A stretch of DNA of 64,000 bases from Temnothorax longispinosus (lineage: Eukaryota > Arthropoda > Insecta > Hymenoptera > Formicidae), in NCBI RefSeq assembly GCF_030848805.1, contig NC_092368.1, forward strand, positions 8,874,122 to 8,938,121, in the 5' to 3' direction. The position numbers and the translations under genes were made by a program. Positions within the stretch are counted from its first letter, which is position 1; each line of letters opens with the position of its first letter. This document shows, piece by piece, positions 21,195 to 31,130 of this stretch. The notes under the pieces are model-generated. The model saw nothing but the letters and a program-made list of their open reading frames with translations, did not search any database and was not told where the DNA came from.

Positions 21195-21229
21195 CTGTTA
21201 GGCGGTACGAAGTTCGCCGGGTCAGCTAG
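21195..21229 (+). other. Helitron 3' terminus (hairpin plus CTAG)
   Basis: GGCGGTACGAAGTTCGCC forms the terminal hairpin, followed by GGGTCAGCTAG and host T. This is the usual Helitron ending and fixes the 3' boundary. Confidence 0.8.
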
Positions 21230-22190
21230 TATATAGATAAAGAAACAATATAAAAACTTATTGATAGGATGCTTAAACTTCGTTGTTTGCAAATGTTATC
21301 CAATATAAAAGAGACTTTTTTGGTGAGAGGAATGTTTAAATATTTTTTATTTATTTTTAGTTAAAATATTTTAAATCATTGTTTTTTTTTTTTGTTGTTT
21401 AATAATAAAATATGGTTATAAAATCTATTTAGGCATCTTTATTTTAAAAAATTGTTTTTGCTTTCTCATAAAGAAAGCTTTGTTTTCGTGAAAAAAAATT
21501 GTTTTTCAAGTATCTTTGGCAAAGTGTTTAGAATGTTCTAAAACGTCGAAAAATCACTCTTGTACAAAATGTCCGTGTGTATATGTATATGTATGTGTGT
21601 ATGTGTGCGTGCGTGCGTGCATGTCCGCTTTTGTTATCCGTTTATGCTCTAACTTCCGTAATTTTTTAGATATCGGGATGCATTTTTTTTAATCGATAGA
21701 GTATCATGTAAGGAAGATTGGGATTGAATTTGGCGATGATCGGTAAAGCGATTCTTTTTTAATAAAATTTAGAATTTTTGTAGAAATGTTTGTGGTTGTT
21801 CTAACTTCCGCAAATTTTAAGATATCAGGTTGTTTCTAATTTTATTATATTCTTCAGTCTTTTCTACCCCTATTTCATATATAATTCTTTAAGATTTGGT
21901 TGATTAGACCCAGCTTTATATGCGATCAAAGGTCCATAATTTTTTTAGAAATGCCTGTAATAGCTCTAACTTCCGCAAATTTTAAGATATTGGGCTGTTT
22001 CTAATTTTGTTACATTCTTCAGTCTTTTCTACCCCTATTTCATATATAATTCTTTAAGATTTGGTTGATTAGATCCAGCTTTATACGCGATCAAATGTCT
22101 ATATGCGAAAGTCCATATATGGACCATGTAGTTTGAATTTCCCAAGTCAATATCAATTCAACATTGCATCAATTGTAAAACCCCACTTGT
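21230..22190. repeat. AT-rich region with GT microsatellite and Helitron-like tandem units
   Basis: A TGTGTATG/GCGTGCGTG tract lies at about 21575-21622. At 21800-22110 two ~170-bp units share CTAACTTCCGCAAATTTTAA, TTCTACCCCTATTTCATATA and GATTTGGTTGATTAGA; the middle motif also occurs in the units at 8623-10079 and 34133-35975. No gene is visible. Confidence 0.55.
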
Positions 22191-22239
22191 GCTACTAAGG
22201 TGACCCTTTTTCATAAAAAGGTTAAATTTAAAATTAAAA

Positions 22240-22495
22240 AAAAGTGTGCAAATTAGAAACTTGCACATTGCTTCCTCATCATTACAGATCGCTACCATTG
22301 CTCCTATTTTATTTCGCTCATAAAGATTCCTCTATGAGAAAACCAAACTAATAAATACTAATAATTATGCATCAAATAAAATACAAGCTTTTTCATAAGA
22401 AAAGCTTTGTGAGCGAAATAAAATAGGAGCAATGGTAGCGATCTTTAGTGATGAGAAAGCAATGTGCAAGTTTCTAATTTGCACACTTTTATTTT
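22240..22495. mobile_element. Palindromic MITE (AAGTGTGCAAATTAG ends)
   Basis: AAGTGTGCAAATTAGAAACT at the left is mirrored by AGTTTCTAATTTGCACACTT at the right, and CGCTACCATTGCTCC also pairs across the centre. The arms are about 100 bp with an AT-rich loop. There is no coding sequence. Confidence 0.75.
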
Positions 22496-22929
22496 GTTAT
22501 TTTAACATAATAAAATCAATAATCTTAAATTTTCTGACAATAGTATATACACAATATGTAATATAAATACACTCAATGATCTCTTAGATAAAAAGATAAA
22601 ATTGATCTTGTTTATTGGTCACATAACATGGAAATTGTACGTTCAAATTATGATATCATGGCTCAGAGATATCGTAACTGTTTAAAACATTTGAAAAGTG
22701 CACACTTTCACGTTTACAACAATATATCATTATATTATACAACAGGTTTAAATAAAAGTATTATTTTATTTTTTAATTTTTTTACGTCGCGCATACCTAT
22801 ATGTATTGTATATAATAATCACACATGTAAATCAAATACAACTTTATGATTGTTCTTAAAAAATAAAATATTAAACTGGAACTCTATTTCTAAGGAAACT
22901 TTTATTCCAAAAAATGTGTTTTCCAAAAA

Positions 22930-23110
22930 ATGAAAGAAGACTCTGAATTTGAATCTAACAACAAAAAGTATTTTACTGTCCCCTATGTAAAATCAAGGAA
23001 AGACGAAGACCAAGGAAAAGATCTCCAGTACTTGATGGATCAGCCAGATGACGGAAATCTGCGAGAAACCAATGCACGAACTCATTGGAATAACAGCCCA
23101 GGTAGCACAC
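22930..23110 (+). pseudogene. Possible non-LTR retrotransposon tail fragment
   Basis: Two overlapping short frames are present. One starts MKEDSEFESNNKKYFTVPYV; the other includes WISQMTEICEKPMHELIGIT. The second recalls the degenerate C-terminal tail that follows the reverse transcriptase in some non-LTR elements (a W.D.I..-type stretch). It is only about 60 codons long with a frame change in the middle, so the identification is weak. Confidence 0.25.
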
Positions 23111-23645
23111 GTTTCAAAAATGTTTTATAAGCGTTTTTCCGAAGCGTTTTATAACCGATTTCTAGAAACGTTTCTTATGAGTAAAAATATTTATTCGAAA
23201 AACGTGGAACGTTTCTTTTCCGATAAAATAACGATTAAAACACTATTATAGAAACGTATTGTTTTAATGATAAAGACATTTTAGATAAATACATTTAAAA
23301 TTCCTACTTTTCACGTCTTTTGAACGTGTTTATGACGTCTTTGAGACATGCGTGAGTATGTTCTACAAGCTTTATGATGCATATACCATCTATGACGCAC
23401 GTCTATTCTTTTTCGAAAAAATTCCTGAACTGATGCACATTCGTGCAATAAGTTAAAATAAAACAAAATATACTTGTCTCACTCTAACTTAATTGCATTA
23501 CTGATATGCACCAGTCCAGGAAGTTCTCCAAAACGAAACACACGTATAAATAATGCATGTTCTTTCAATAGCCACGTTCAGCAGAACGTTTATTTTGCAA
23601 CTGTTGGAAGTTTTCTAAGCTCAGATTTGTCCAATGACAAATAGA
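23110..23645. other. AT-rich spacer without recognised genes
   Basis: Degenerate ACGTTTC/GAAACGT motifs recur at 23110-23270 and may be a decayed repeat. I see no coding region. Confidence 0.4.
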
Positions 23646-24793
23646 TTAAGGAGGTTGAAGCAGTTTGGTCAACTCTAGATTTTAGTTTGTAAAAAATATA
23701 TATGATAGTATAGGATCTACCGCATGTGTGAGAATTATTTCAGATTTATTGACCATCCAGAAGCTGAAATATTAATTTCCAAAAATGCGTCGTTTTACAT
23801 GGGGTTAGATGGAGAAAGCGTTGACGGCGATGATTGATCCCAATTTTCTTTAATATCTAGTCTATATAAACACTCAAAAAACGTGCCTACGCGTACAGTA
23901 AATTAATGCGAACATTTAGAACGCAAGAAAACACGTATTCACCATCTAATAACAAATATATTACAAGTTAAAGCGATCGAAATTAGACTGAAATAGCAGT
24001 TGATAGTTCGCGAGTAGGTAGATGTGGCAACGCAGCGTCGCCCGCGTTTTGGCTGTACCCGAATCCTGTCGGTATGTGCACATTTTTGTGGTTCTCTTCC
24101 GTGCTATGTCCACGATTTTTTTATTCTCTTTGGAAATAAAACCAAAAAATCATGAATCTAACGGAAGAAAACCAAAAAATTGTGAACATAACATAAAAGA
24201 GAACCCTAAAATCGTTGACATTACCACAAAATAGTAGACACAGCACGGAAGAGAACCAAAAACGTGCACATACCGACAGGATTTGGGTATAGCCACGGTC
24301 TCGCGGGCACCTAACCTATCCAGAATGACAGAAAATTCACCGGCATGTTTACGTTTAGCAACTGCCGTTACGTGGCTCAACAGAGAGGCGAGTACTGCTA
24401 CCAACCCCATAAAAGTGAAACGTTGCCAAGTTTCAATCGTATTTAATATAATCGACGGAAAGTTATTAAAAAATCGATAGCTTATATAATTGTCAAGGGA
24501 GCTACCAGTAAGAATCATTATTTCATTCTATCAACGGCAAAACATATATTCATGCCATTTTTATATTGAAATAATTAGCAATACTACAAATTTTCAAGTT
24601 GGCATTGGCAAAAAAGTGTTTCGTTTTTAGCTAATTAAAATATAAAGATGCATAATATGATACTTTTACTATACGTTTTATGCAATAGCAGCGTATGGAG
24701 AATAAAATGATACCTAAGATTTTTTAATGACCTAATAAAAAACTTTTTTCTAAACCGTCAATTGACTCAACTGGATCGCTTCAACCTCCTTAA
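23646..24793. mobile_element. TTAA-flanked TIR element (GGAGGTTGAAGC ends)
   Basis: TTAA at 23646-23649 and 24790-24793 bounds inverted ends GGAGGTTGAAGCAGTTTGGT and its partner (GGATCGCTTCAACCTCC). This fits a piggyBac-type non-autonomous element of about 1.1 kb. A second inverted repeat is nested at 24050-24300. No transposase is visible. Confidence 0.65.
24045..24300. repeat. Nested palindrome inside the TTAA element
   Basis: CTGTACCCGAATCCTGTCGG (about 24053), GTATGTGCACATTTTTG and GGTTCTCTTCCGTGCT are mirrored by AGCACGGAAGAGAACC, ACGTGCACATACCGACAGGA and TTTGGGTATAG. Arms are about 65 bp around an AT-rich loop containing AAAACCAAAAAAT repeats. Confidence 0.7.
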
Positions 24794-25669
24794 GACCGGT
24801 AGGACAAAATTAATTTAAGCAAATAAGTGGATATAGGGGGAAGTGGGGACATTGATACGATTTTTTTCAAGAGTTAAATAAATAACTTTGCAGATAAATT
24901 AAGATAAATGTAATAGGTTAAATTTAAAGGCTTGTCCTTCTACTTACGTGTTTTGATTGCCTTTTTGCTGTAGGTTAATAATAAAAAATGTTATAACATT
25001 TTTTGTAAAAAATGAAATTCGTATCAATGTGCCTCATATGCGGGGTGATACGGGCATGGGGCACTTTGATTCTCAGTGATCTATATTAATATTATTCAGA
25101 AATAAATTGGATTATTATTAAAACAAGCTATGTTTATTTATAGAGATTTATTTATACAGAATTAACAATTATTTCGAAAATAAAAATACAAGAATCTGTT
25201 TTTTAATCACTCACGTAGTAGTCTAATAATCAGAAATACAAAATAACTCAAATCACATCTTTGAAAAACATTTGAACACAAAAGTAATTTATCTTATCAC
25301 ATAGAATAATAATTATTGTTAAACTCTTCTAAAGTATTGCAACTTCTTAAGTATTGCAGGTTTAATCAATCAAATAAACTTTTAAAAACAAAACTAATTA
25401 AATATTCTCAAAAATAAAAAAATTAACACATTTTGTACTTTATTTTAGAATTAATAATTATCAACATACATATTTTTTAAATATTTTTAATTAATTTTTT
25501 TACAAGTTATAAGAAGATAGATCAAGTTTACAGTTTACGGCATCTTCATCAATATAGACCCTATCGGTCTTTTTTTGGTATGTTCTTACCATTTTCGTCT
25601 AAAATAAAATGAAAATATTTTACTTAATACTATAAACCACATATTGATACCCAGATAGATACATATTGA

Positions 25670-25774
25670 TACCCAGTAAGCAAGAAACACCAAGAAACAA
25701 CTACATTACAGCAACGTTTTAACATTAATGCAATGTAGTTGAAATGTTTCTTGACGTTTCTTGCTTACTGGGTA
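25670..25774. mobile_element. Small palindromic MITE (CCCAGTAAGCAAGAAAC ends), TA-flanked
   Basis: CCCAGTAAGCAAGAAAC at the left and GTTTCTTGCTTACTGGG at the right are exact inverted copies, each bounded by TA. AACTACATT and AATGTAGTT pair further in. The total length is about 100 bp. Confidence 0.8.
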
Positions 25775-26404
25775 TGTATCAAAGTGCCCCACGAGTCAGT
25801 GTACGAATCTGCCCCACAGCGTCATACATAATAAAATATAGCACGTCAATAATCATTCTGTAATAAGCAAACATCGGATTGAATTTAATCACGAGTTTGA
25901 TTGGGCGGGAACGAGAATACTACATAGAGAGCAAAACGTTATTAAGAAAAAAGAGATTGCGGAAATGTTTTTCATCAAAAAACACACACAGGCAATAAAC
26001 CTACAGAAGGACACCGATAACTTAACAACAATTTATGACAAAATAATAGGCATGTACCCTTCACGTGTTTTAAATAATTTATGTCCTTACGCATTGTGTT
26101 CTCCGCAGTCGTGATATACGGACGTGCTTCCTAACACACTCTATATACACATTTAATTTTATACTAATTTGACGTCTTATTATTTTCTTTTTTACAATAT
26201 ATTTTACCAATACTGACATCATTATATTTTGCTGACAACGCACAAAGCATGTAAGTCGCTTATGTTTTTTACTTTTATAGTTCCGTCATTATTTATAATA
26301 TTTAAGCGATTGCGATACAAAAACGAAATTCTTTTTCTGCTTAGTCTTCAGTTTTTGACTTGCGGGAACATTGTCACGAATTGTCTGTCGAATGCTTGTG
26401 TAAG

Positions 26405-26445
26405 AGTTCACCTGAAGAGGGTCCGAATCTGGACCGAAACGTTGT
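26405..26445 (+). ncRNA. Hammerhead-ribozyme-like motif (Penelope-type 3' sequence)
   Basis: CTGAAGAG, stem GGTCC-gaatct-GGACC, then GAAACG resembles the hammerhead core CUGAUGA - stem II - GAAA. Penelope-like elements are known to carry such motifs in their terminal repeats, and the Penelope element at 48895-53747 has a related CTGAA.AAGGCC...AAACGTTAAC stretch in each arm. The U to A change in CUGAAGA and the absence of an obvious cleavage triplet downstream suggest it is inactive. It is followed by ATGAATAAATATGCC, possibly a retroelement tail. Confidence 0.4.
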
Positions 26446-26598
26446 GATTTTTTATGAATAAATATGCCAATTATAGTCAATTGAAGTATGTGATTTTATA
26501 ATAAAATATATTCTCAGCCAAAAATAATACAAAGTTATGTCAATATTTTCGACAAATTAGTAAAGAGACACACTGTTTCTTACTTTTAACGAAATATT

Positions 26599-26643
26599 TA
26601 CTATCTAGCGAAACCACTGCCAAGGGAACGGGCTTGGAAAAAT

Positions 26644-26682
<39 letters not shown>

Positions 26683-26834
26683 TGGCACTGTAAGGAGACA
26701 TGAGAGGTGTAGCATAAGTGGGAGATGGCAACATCGCCGGTGAAATACCACTACTTTCATCGTTTCCTTACTTACTCGGTTAGGCGGAGCGCGTGCCCCG
26801 AGGGCTTCGTGCCCCGGCGGTCACGGTGTTCTAG
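26599..26834 (+). rRNA. Orphan 28S rRNA gene fragment
   Basis: The sequence CTATCTAGCGAAACCACTGC, GGGAACGGGCTTGGAAAAAT, AAGAAGACCCTGTTGAGCTT and GAGACATGAGAGGTGTAGCA is the highly conserved large-subunit rRNA domain known from all animals. About 235 bp are present, from TACTATCTAGCG to CACGGTGTTCTAG, with AT-rich unrelated sequence on both sides. It cannot encode a functional rRNA. It probably came from the rDNA array by insertion or by retrotransposition of an rRNA piece. Confidence 0.92.
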
Positions 26835-26974
26835 TATTATTTAGTATTAATCAGGTTAATGTGAAAGATCACGCTTCAAAGACTTTGAAAATATTTACCT
26901 GAGAGTACGCAAACCACATTTATACCTGTCATTCATCAAGTGGCTACTGCTTGCGTACAAAATTTGGTTAGGTT

Positions 26975-27985
26975 ATTCCCTACACAGCACAGGTAGATCC
27001 TGAGAATAATGTACTCAGTATATCGCAAACGTAGATTGTGTATATCCTGTTGATATTCAAAATATGTCTATGATATTTTGAAAATGTACTGAGGATGTTC
27101 TAATGTCTGCCCTAAAAGCTTACTCAGAATATACTGAGAATATTTCTTGGTATATTGTGAGTATATTAAAAAAATATTTTGATCACATTACCAGTATCTT
27201 TAGAGAATATCTCCTGGTATTGTTGCGTTAAGGGTCGACAGGAGTAACACTACCGACCTCTGTCGGGTTGCTTAGCTGCGAGTCCGTATTTTATTTATTA
27301 TAAATTTTTTAAAAGCCAATATGGAAAATCCGACTCTGTACAGCAAGCTGGTACAGAGCCGGATTTTCCATTTTGGCTTTTAAAAAATTTATAATAAATA
27401 AAGTACGGACTCGCAGCTAAGCAACCCGACAGAGGTCGGTAGTGTTACTCCTGTCGACCCTTAATGTAAACAAATTTTTGAATTTTGCTCTCTATTGACT
27501 CTTACCGAGAAGTTTATTGCCCTGCAAAGCGGATATAAACGAAGGCCCCGGACGAGGAGCACACTTCGTAAACAAAAAGGTTATGTCAGAGGCCCTGCTA
27601 TAGTGCACGCCCTAACTGGCAAACTTGAGAACGCTGGAGAAACCCTGCCGAGCTGCCCTGATAAGAGTCGATGTTGAATCTTAATTACGCGAAAGGATAC
27701 TGGCGATGCGCCGCGTAGCGGGCGCGAGCCGAACTCTCTCGCCGCGCGAGCCCGCGCTTAAAATATCAGTAAAATAATATACTATTCTGATAAATTTAGC
27801 ATATCTTGAAAATATTCAATAAATAGACCGAATATTACTGATTTTCGAATATTCTTAAAATATTAGTAAAATAATATATTGCAAAATACATTATAGAGAT
27901 ATTATCAGTATATCATGTATATCTGTAGTACATTGAGTATCAATTCAGTATATACGAATAATATCATGTGCTGTGTGGATCGTGT
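26975..27985. mobile_element. CACAGCAC-ended element with GAATATACTGAG motifs
   Basis: The left end (CTACACAGCACAGGTAGATC) and the right end (TCATGTGCTGTGTGGATC) carry the inverted word ACAGCAC. Both flanks are filled with degenerate TATTCTGAGAATATACTGAG-type repeats (27000-27225 and 27770-27960). It is split by the MITE at 27232-27460 and by about 290 bp of higher-GC sequence (27480-27765) of unknown origin. Confidence 0.45.
27228..27464. mobile_element. TTAA-flanked palindromic MITE
   Basis: 229 bp bounded by TTAA at 27228-27231 and 27461-27464. The inverted ends GGGTCGACAGGAGTAACACT extend almost to the centre (GCAAGCTGGTACAG), so nearly the whole element is one hairpin with over 100-bp arms. 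piggyBac-type by target site. Confidence 0.85.
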
Positions 27986-28060
27986 ATCATAACGTCTTCT
28001 ATGCATGGATACGTGACCTTCTTAGATATGTTTCTCATGCAGAGATATGATGACTGTATA

Positions 28061-28302
28061 GCCCCTTGCACAATGCCAGGCAACAGGCAATAGGAACAGG
28101 GAATAGAAATCAGAAATCATGTATAAATGCAGAATAAACAGTGACACAGGCAATAGACACAGAGTTTCCGTCACGTTGGAAATTCTGTGCCTATTGCCTA
28201 TTGCCAACCAATCATAGCATTTGAATTTTTTAGGTTGTAATTAACGATTTTTTGGTTATTTCCTGTTCCTATTGCCTGTTGCCTGGCATTGTGCAAGGGG
28301 CT
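28061..28302. mobile_element. Palindromic MITE (GCCCCTTGCACAATGCCAGG ends)
   Basis: The ends are inverted copies through GCCCCTTGCACAATGCCAGG and CAACAGGCAATAGGAACAGG. A second pair, CACAGGCAATAGACACAG and CTGTGCCTATTGCC, pairs internally. There is no coding potential; no target duplication was readable. Confidence 0.75.
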
Positions 28303-28382
28303 TATCAATGTTCCCGCTGTATCAATGTCCCCCACTTCCCCCTATGTGCATGGATAAAATGATTTATTTTGTGCAATAATAA

Positions 28383-28675
28383 CACAGGCACACAAAAAAT
28401 AAAAAATGTCTTGGCCGAGACACTACACTAGTGTATTCCCATGTATTTTGACCCGCTGAATCCGAATCCGAAGTCAGAATTGTCAGTTTGGTTCTCAGTT
28501 CCGAGCAAACCTCAAAAAAAGTGTTCGTTTCGTTGAGTTTTGAGGTTTGCTCGGAACTGAGAGCCAATCTGACAATTCTGACTTCGGATTCGGATTCAGC
28601 AGGTCAAAATACATGGGAATACACTAGTGTAGTGTCTCGGCCAAGACACTTTTTATTTTTTGTGTGCCTGTGTAA
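28383..28675. repeat. Near-perfect 290-bp palindrome
   Basis: CACAGGCACACAAAAAATAA, GTCTTGGCCGAGACACTACA and CTGAATCCGAATCCGAAGTC all recur as reverse complements in the second half. The arms of about 135 bp meet around AGTGTTCGTTTCGTTGAG. The same stretch is open on both strands only because it is symmetric. Confidence 0.85.
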
Positions 28676-28799
28676 TTAATGCAATATAAATTTAAATGTT
28701 TCAAAAAAGGCTATTAAAGCTATTATATGGGGTGTCCCATTTTAAAAAACGCACCTCGATAATTCTTCAACGAAACATTTTCAGCAAAAATGTTTCAGA

Positions 28800-29280
28800 C
28801 AAAAGTTGTACTTTTATGAACAAGTACACTCAACTTTAATGGTCAACACCCAAAGTTAAGTGTTAACACTAAACTTACGCCCAAATTTGGGTGTAAGTTT
28901 AGTGTTTGTCATCAAAGTTAAGTGTCAACACATAAATTTAGGTTTAGATTGAATGTTGACCATTAAGGTTTAGGTAAGTTGTGAGTTCAATCCTCAATGA
29001 TGAGTGTATATTGGGAGTTTATTCTTAATGATAGGTGTAAGTTGGGAATTAAGTCTCAATGTTTAGTGTAGGTTGGAGATTGATCCTCATCGTTGGATGT
29101 TGGTTTGGTGTTAACAGGGTGTTAACCTTTAATGTTCTATGTCGGTTTAATCAGTGTCACCATGATCCCTTTATCGTTGGGTGTCGTTTAAATGTTATTG
29201 TGTTAATCTTCGTTAAGTGTCAATTGACGGCCCTTATTATTATTAATCGAGTATTGATTAGTAGTAGCTGGATATAATTG
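28800..29280. repeat. Degenerate AATCCTCAATG/TTAGTGTAAG minisatellite
   Basis: Loose ~32-bp units with TTAGTGTAAGTTGGGA and TTAATCCTCAATG recur through 28840-29220. An internal palindrome AACACTAAACTTACGCCC...AAGTTTAGTGTT lies at 28863-28905. No gene. Confidence 0.55.
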
Positions 29281-29710
29281 TACAGTTTAGTCGACTGATG
29301 AAATAATTGCAATAATATAATACAAAATAAAATAAAAGTAAAACATAAATAAAAGAATAAAAAGTAATATATTATTACTTTGTTTAAACTATTTTTTAAT
29401 AAATATTTATATTAATTTATAACATAACTGTAATTAAAATTGAAATTTAAATATTATTATTATTAATTTGTAAACACTAAATGTTATTATATTATTCATA
29501 AATTATATTTCAAAAAAATTATATTACTATTGTGTGAATTGAAGGTATTTTGTGCAAATAAATACAGAATAGTTGCTTCTACTGACGAATTCGTCTTATT
29601 TAATATATAATATACTTTACATAAATTTCACGTATTATATTGTTTTTTTTTTAATAATAGTCAAAATATAAATATTAAGTAACATAAATATTACAACATA
29701 TAGTAATTAA
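29281..29710. other. Very AT-rich spacer
   Basis: Long runs of A and T with no open frame of interest and no repeat I can name. Confidence 0.5.
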
Positions 29711-29711
29711 A

Positions 29712-30029
29712 TCAATCCGTTTCTTTATTATTTACTAAGGGCATTACGTAAATTGCTGTATGATTATCGCCAGGTAAGAGAATACATTTATTACTAATCT
29801 GTTCTGGTTTACAGGTTACAATATTATTTGTTATTTCCACCGCATAACAATAACTGGCTGATGAGATATTATAATGGGAGCATAATATTATATTTTCTAA
29901 TACTTCAATCGAGTTACCAATAATTACAAATGCAGTATCACCAGTTTCTATAGTAACTAAAATAATTGATTTAATTGTCATAAATTTCCCTAATTCTGTT
30001 TGTATTATACTATTGTTCCGTTTATACAT
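29712..30029 (-). CDS. Unidentified 105-codon open frame
   Basis: Starts MYKRNNSIIQTELGKFMTIK and ends MPLVNNKETD. It has a hydrophobic, beta-rich look (IILVTIETGDTAFVIIGNSI) with four cysteines. The final stretch ISNKCILLPGDNH recalls a C-terminal module seen in uncharacterised insect transposon-associated proteins, but I cannot name it. It lies in very AT-rich DNA, so 105 codons without a stop is unusual. Possibly the last exon of a decayed element. Confidence 0.35.
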   Translation of the reverse strand: MYKRNNSIIQTELGKFMTIKSIILVTIETGDTAFVIIGNSIEVLENIILCSHYNISSASYCYAVEITNNIVTCKPEQISNKCILLPGDNHTAIYVMPLVNNKETD

Positions 30030-30089
30030 TCTGCTGTAAGAATTGCTGTAATAAGTGATTAAAAAATAAATAAAATCTATTATTCTAAC

Positions 30090-30215
30090 CTAGGTGGTAG
30101 TAGCTTTAATTTTTTTAAACAAAATTATTATATTACAAAATTGTTACTTTATTCAATCCAAGTGATATCTACCTCAAAAAAACTTAAATAACAAGTGGTA
30201 TCTATTTAAAAAAAA
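30090..30215. repeat. CAAGTGATATCTA-type short satellite
   Basis: GTGGTAGTAGCTTTAATTTT, CCAAGTGATATCTACCT and CAAGTGGTATCTATTT repeat loosely. Related units occur at 56265-56590. Confidence 0.5.
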
Positions 30216-30261
30216 ATATGTGAAATTTTTTAATACTGCGCCAATTACAAAGAGCAAATAT

Positions 30262-30761
30262 NNNNNNNNNNNNNNNNNNNNNNNNNNNNNNNNNNNNNNN
30301 NNNNNNNNNNNNNNNNNNNNNNNNNNNNNNNNNNNNNNNNNNNNNNNNNNNNNNNNNNNNNNNNNNNNNNNNNNNNNNNNNNNNNNNNNNNNNNNNNNNN
30401 NNNNNNNNNNNNNNNNNNNNNNNNNNNNNNNNNNNNNNNNNNNNNNNNNNNNNNNNNNNNNNNNNNNNNNNNNNNNNNNNNNNNNNNNNNNNNNNNNNNN
30501 NNNNNNNNNNNNNNNNNNNNNNNNNNNNNNNNNNNNNNNNNNNNNNNNNNNNNNNNNNNNNNNNNNNNNNNNNNNNNNNNNNNNNNNNNNNNNNNNNNNN
30601 NNNNNNNNNNNNNNNNNNNNNNNNNNNNNNNNNNNNNNNNNNNNNNNNNNNNNNNNNNNNNNNNNNNNNNNNNNNNNNNNNNNNNNNNNNNNNNNNNNNN
30701 NNNNNNNNNNNNNNNNNNNNNNNNNNNNNNNNNNNNNNNNNNNNNNNNNNNNNNNNNNNNN
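30262..30761. other. Assembly gap (500 N)
   Basis: Exactly 500 undetermined bases, the conventional size for a gap of unknown length. The flanking sequences cannot be assumed to be adjacent. Confidence 1.
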
Positions 30762-31130
30762 AAAGAGTCACACGGTCGATCTCGCTCCGCGCGTACTACC
30801 GTGTCTCTCGATCGATCGAGATAGGTTAACTGATCAGATGATGAACTCATGGTGTAAATAGACAGGTGAAGCATTCCCGATGCAGCGCACTCGTTCAGTT
30901 TTTGAACCAATCAGCGCGCGACCTTTTTTGCGAGAAAAGCAATATGGCTGCTTCCATCAATTCGTAGTCCGTTACGTCCGTTATCCGTCGCGTGCGTCTG
31001 TTGTGCGGGAAATATTTTGTGTTCAACTTTTGCGACTTTAATAAAACATACGCAGTAAGTAGTAAATATAATTAATGTTGAGAAGCATTTATATTGGTTG
31101 ATATTTGCTAAATAACCCAAGTAGCAAAAA
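30762..31130. other. Higher-GC segment after the gap
   Basis: GTCTCGCTCCGCG-type sequence at 30770-30830 also occurs at 32745-32815 (AAAGAGTCAC.CGGTCG.TCTCGCTCCGCG, then CTACCGTGTCTCT), so both are fragments of one repeat. A donor-like CGCA|GTAAGTAG lies at about 31050 and could belong to a non-coding first exon of the THAP gene downstream, but nothing else supports this. Confidence 0.35.

Larger units (their letters stand above)
10080..21229 (+). mobile_element. Helitron, heavily interrupted
   Basis: The 5' end reads TCTATATATAAATATA and is followed by AACTCAAGAACGGCTGGACA, a sequence I associate with insect Helitron 5' ends. The 3' end at 21205-21229 carries GCGGTACGAAGTTCGCC then GGGTCAGCTAG, a hairpin plus CTAG, with host T next (21230); the base before 10080 is A, which matches A|T insertion. 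Coding remnants (10489-11053, 12087-12686, 18293-18975) lie in the same orientation. Three insertions break it: a TIR element (11055-12086), a Copia element (12687-18287) and a GGGG-ended element (19095-21088). Without them only about 3 kb of Helitron remains, so the Rep part and much of the helicase have been lost. Confidence 0.8.
24833..28345. mobile_element. GGGG-ended TIR element with TTGATAC motifs, much interrupted
   Basis: The left end ATAGGGGGAAGTGGGG, then ACATTGATAC, is matched in inverted order at 28310-28345 (GTATCAATGTCCCCCACTTC then CCCCTAT). Subterminal GTATCAA.GTGCCCC motifs occur near 25020-25075 and 25774-25800. It contains a TA-flanked MITE, a hammerhead-like motif, a 28S rRNA fragment, a CACAGCAC-ended element and another MITE. 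No transposase was recognised. The ends resemble those of the 19095-21088 element, with a different subterminal word. Confidence 0.5.

Noticed and set aside
28364..28679. Two mirrored open frames of over 60 codons in opposite directions with nearly identical peptides
   Set aside because: They are a consequence of the perfect palindrome, not two genes.
30202..30910. Long open frames spanning the N gap on both strands
   Set aside because: They consist almost entirely of undetermined bases; no protein can be inferred.
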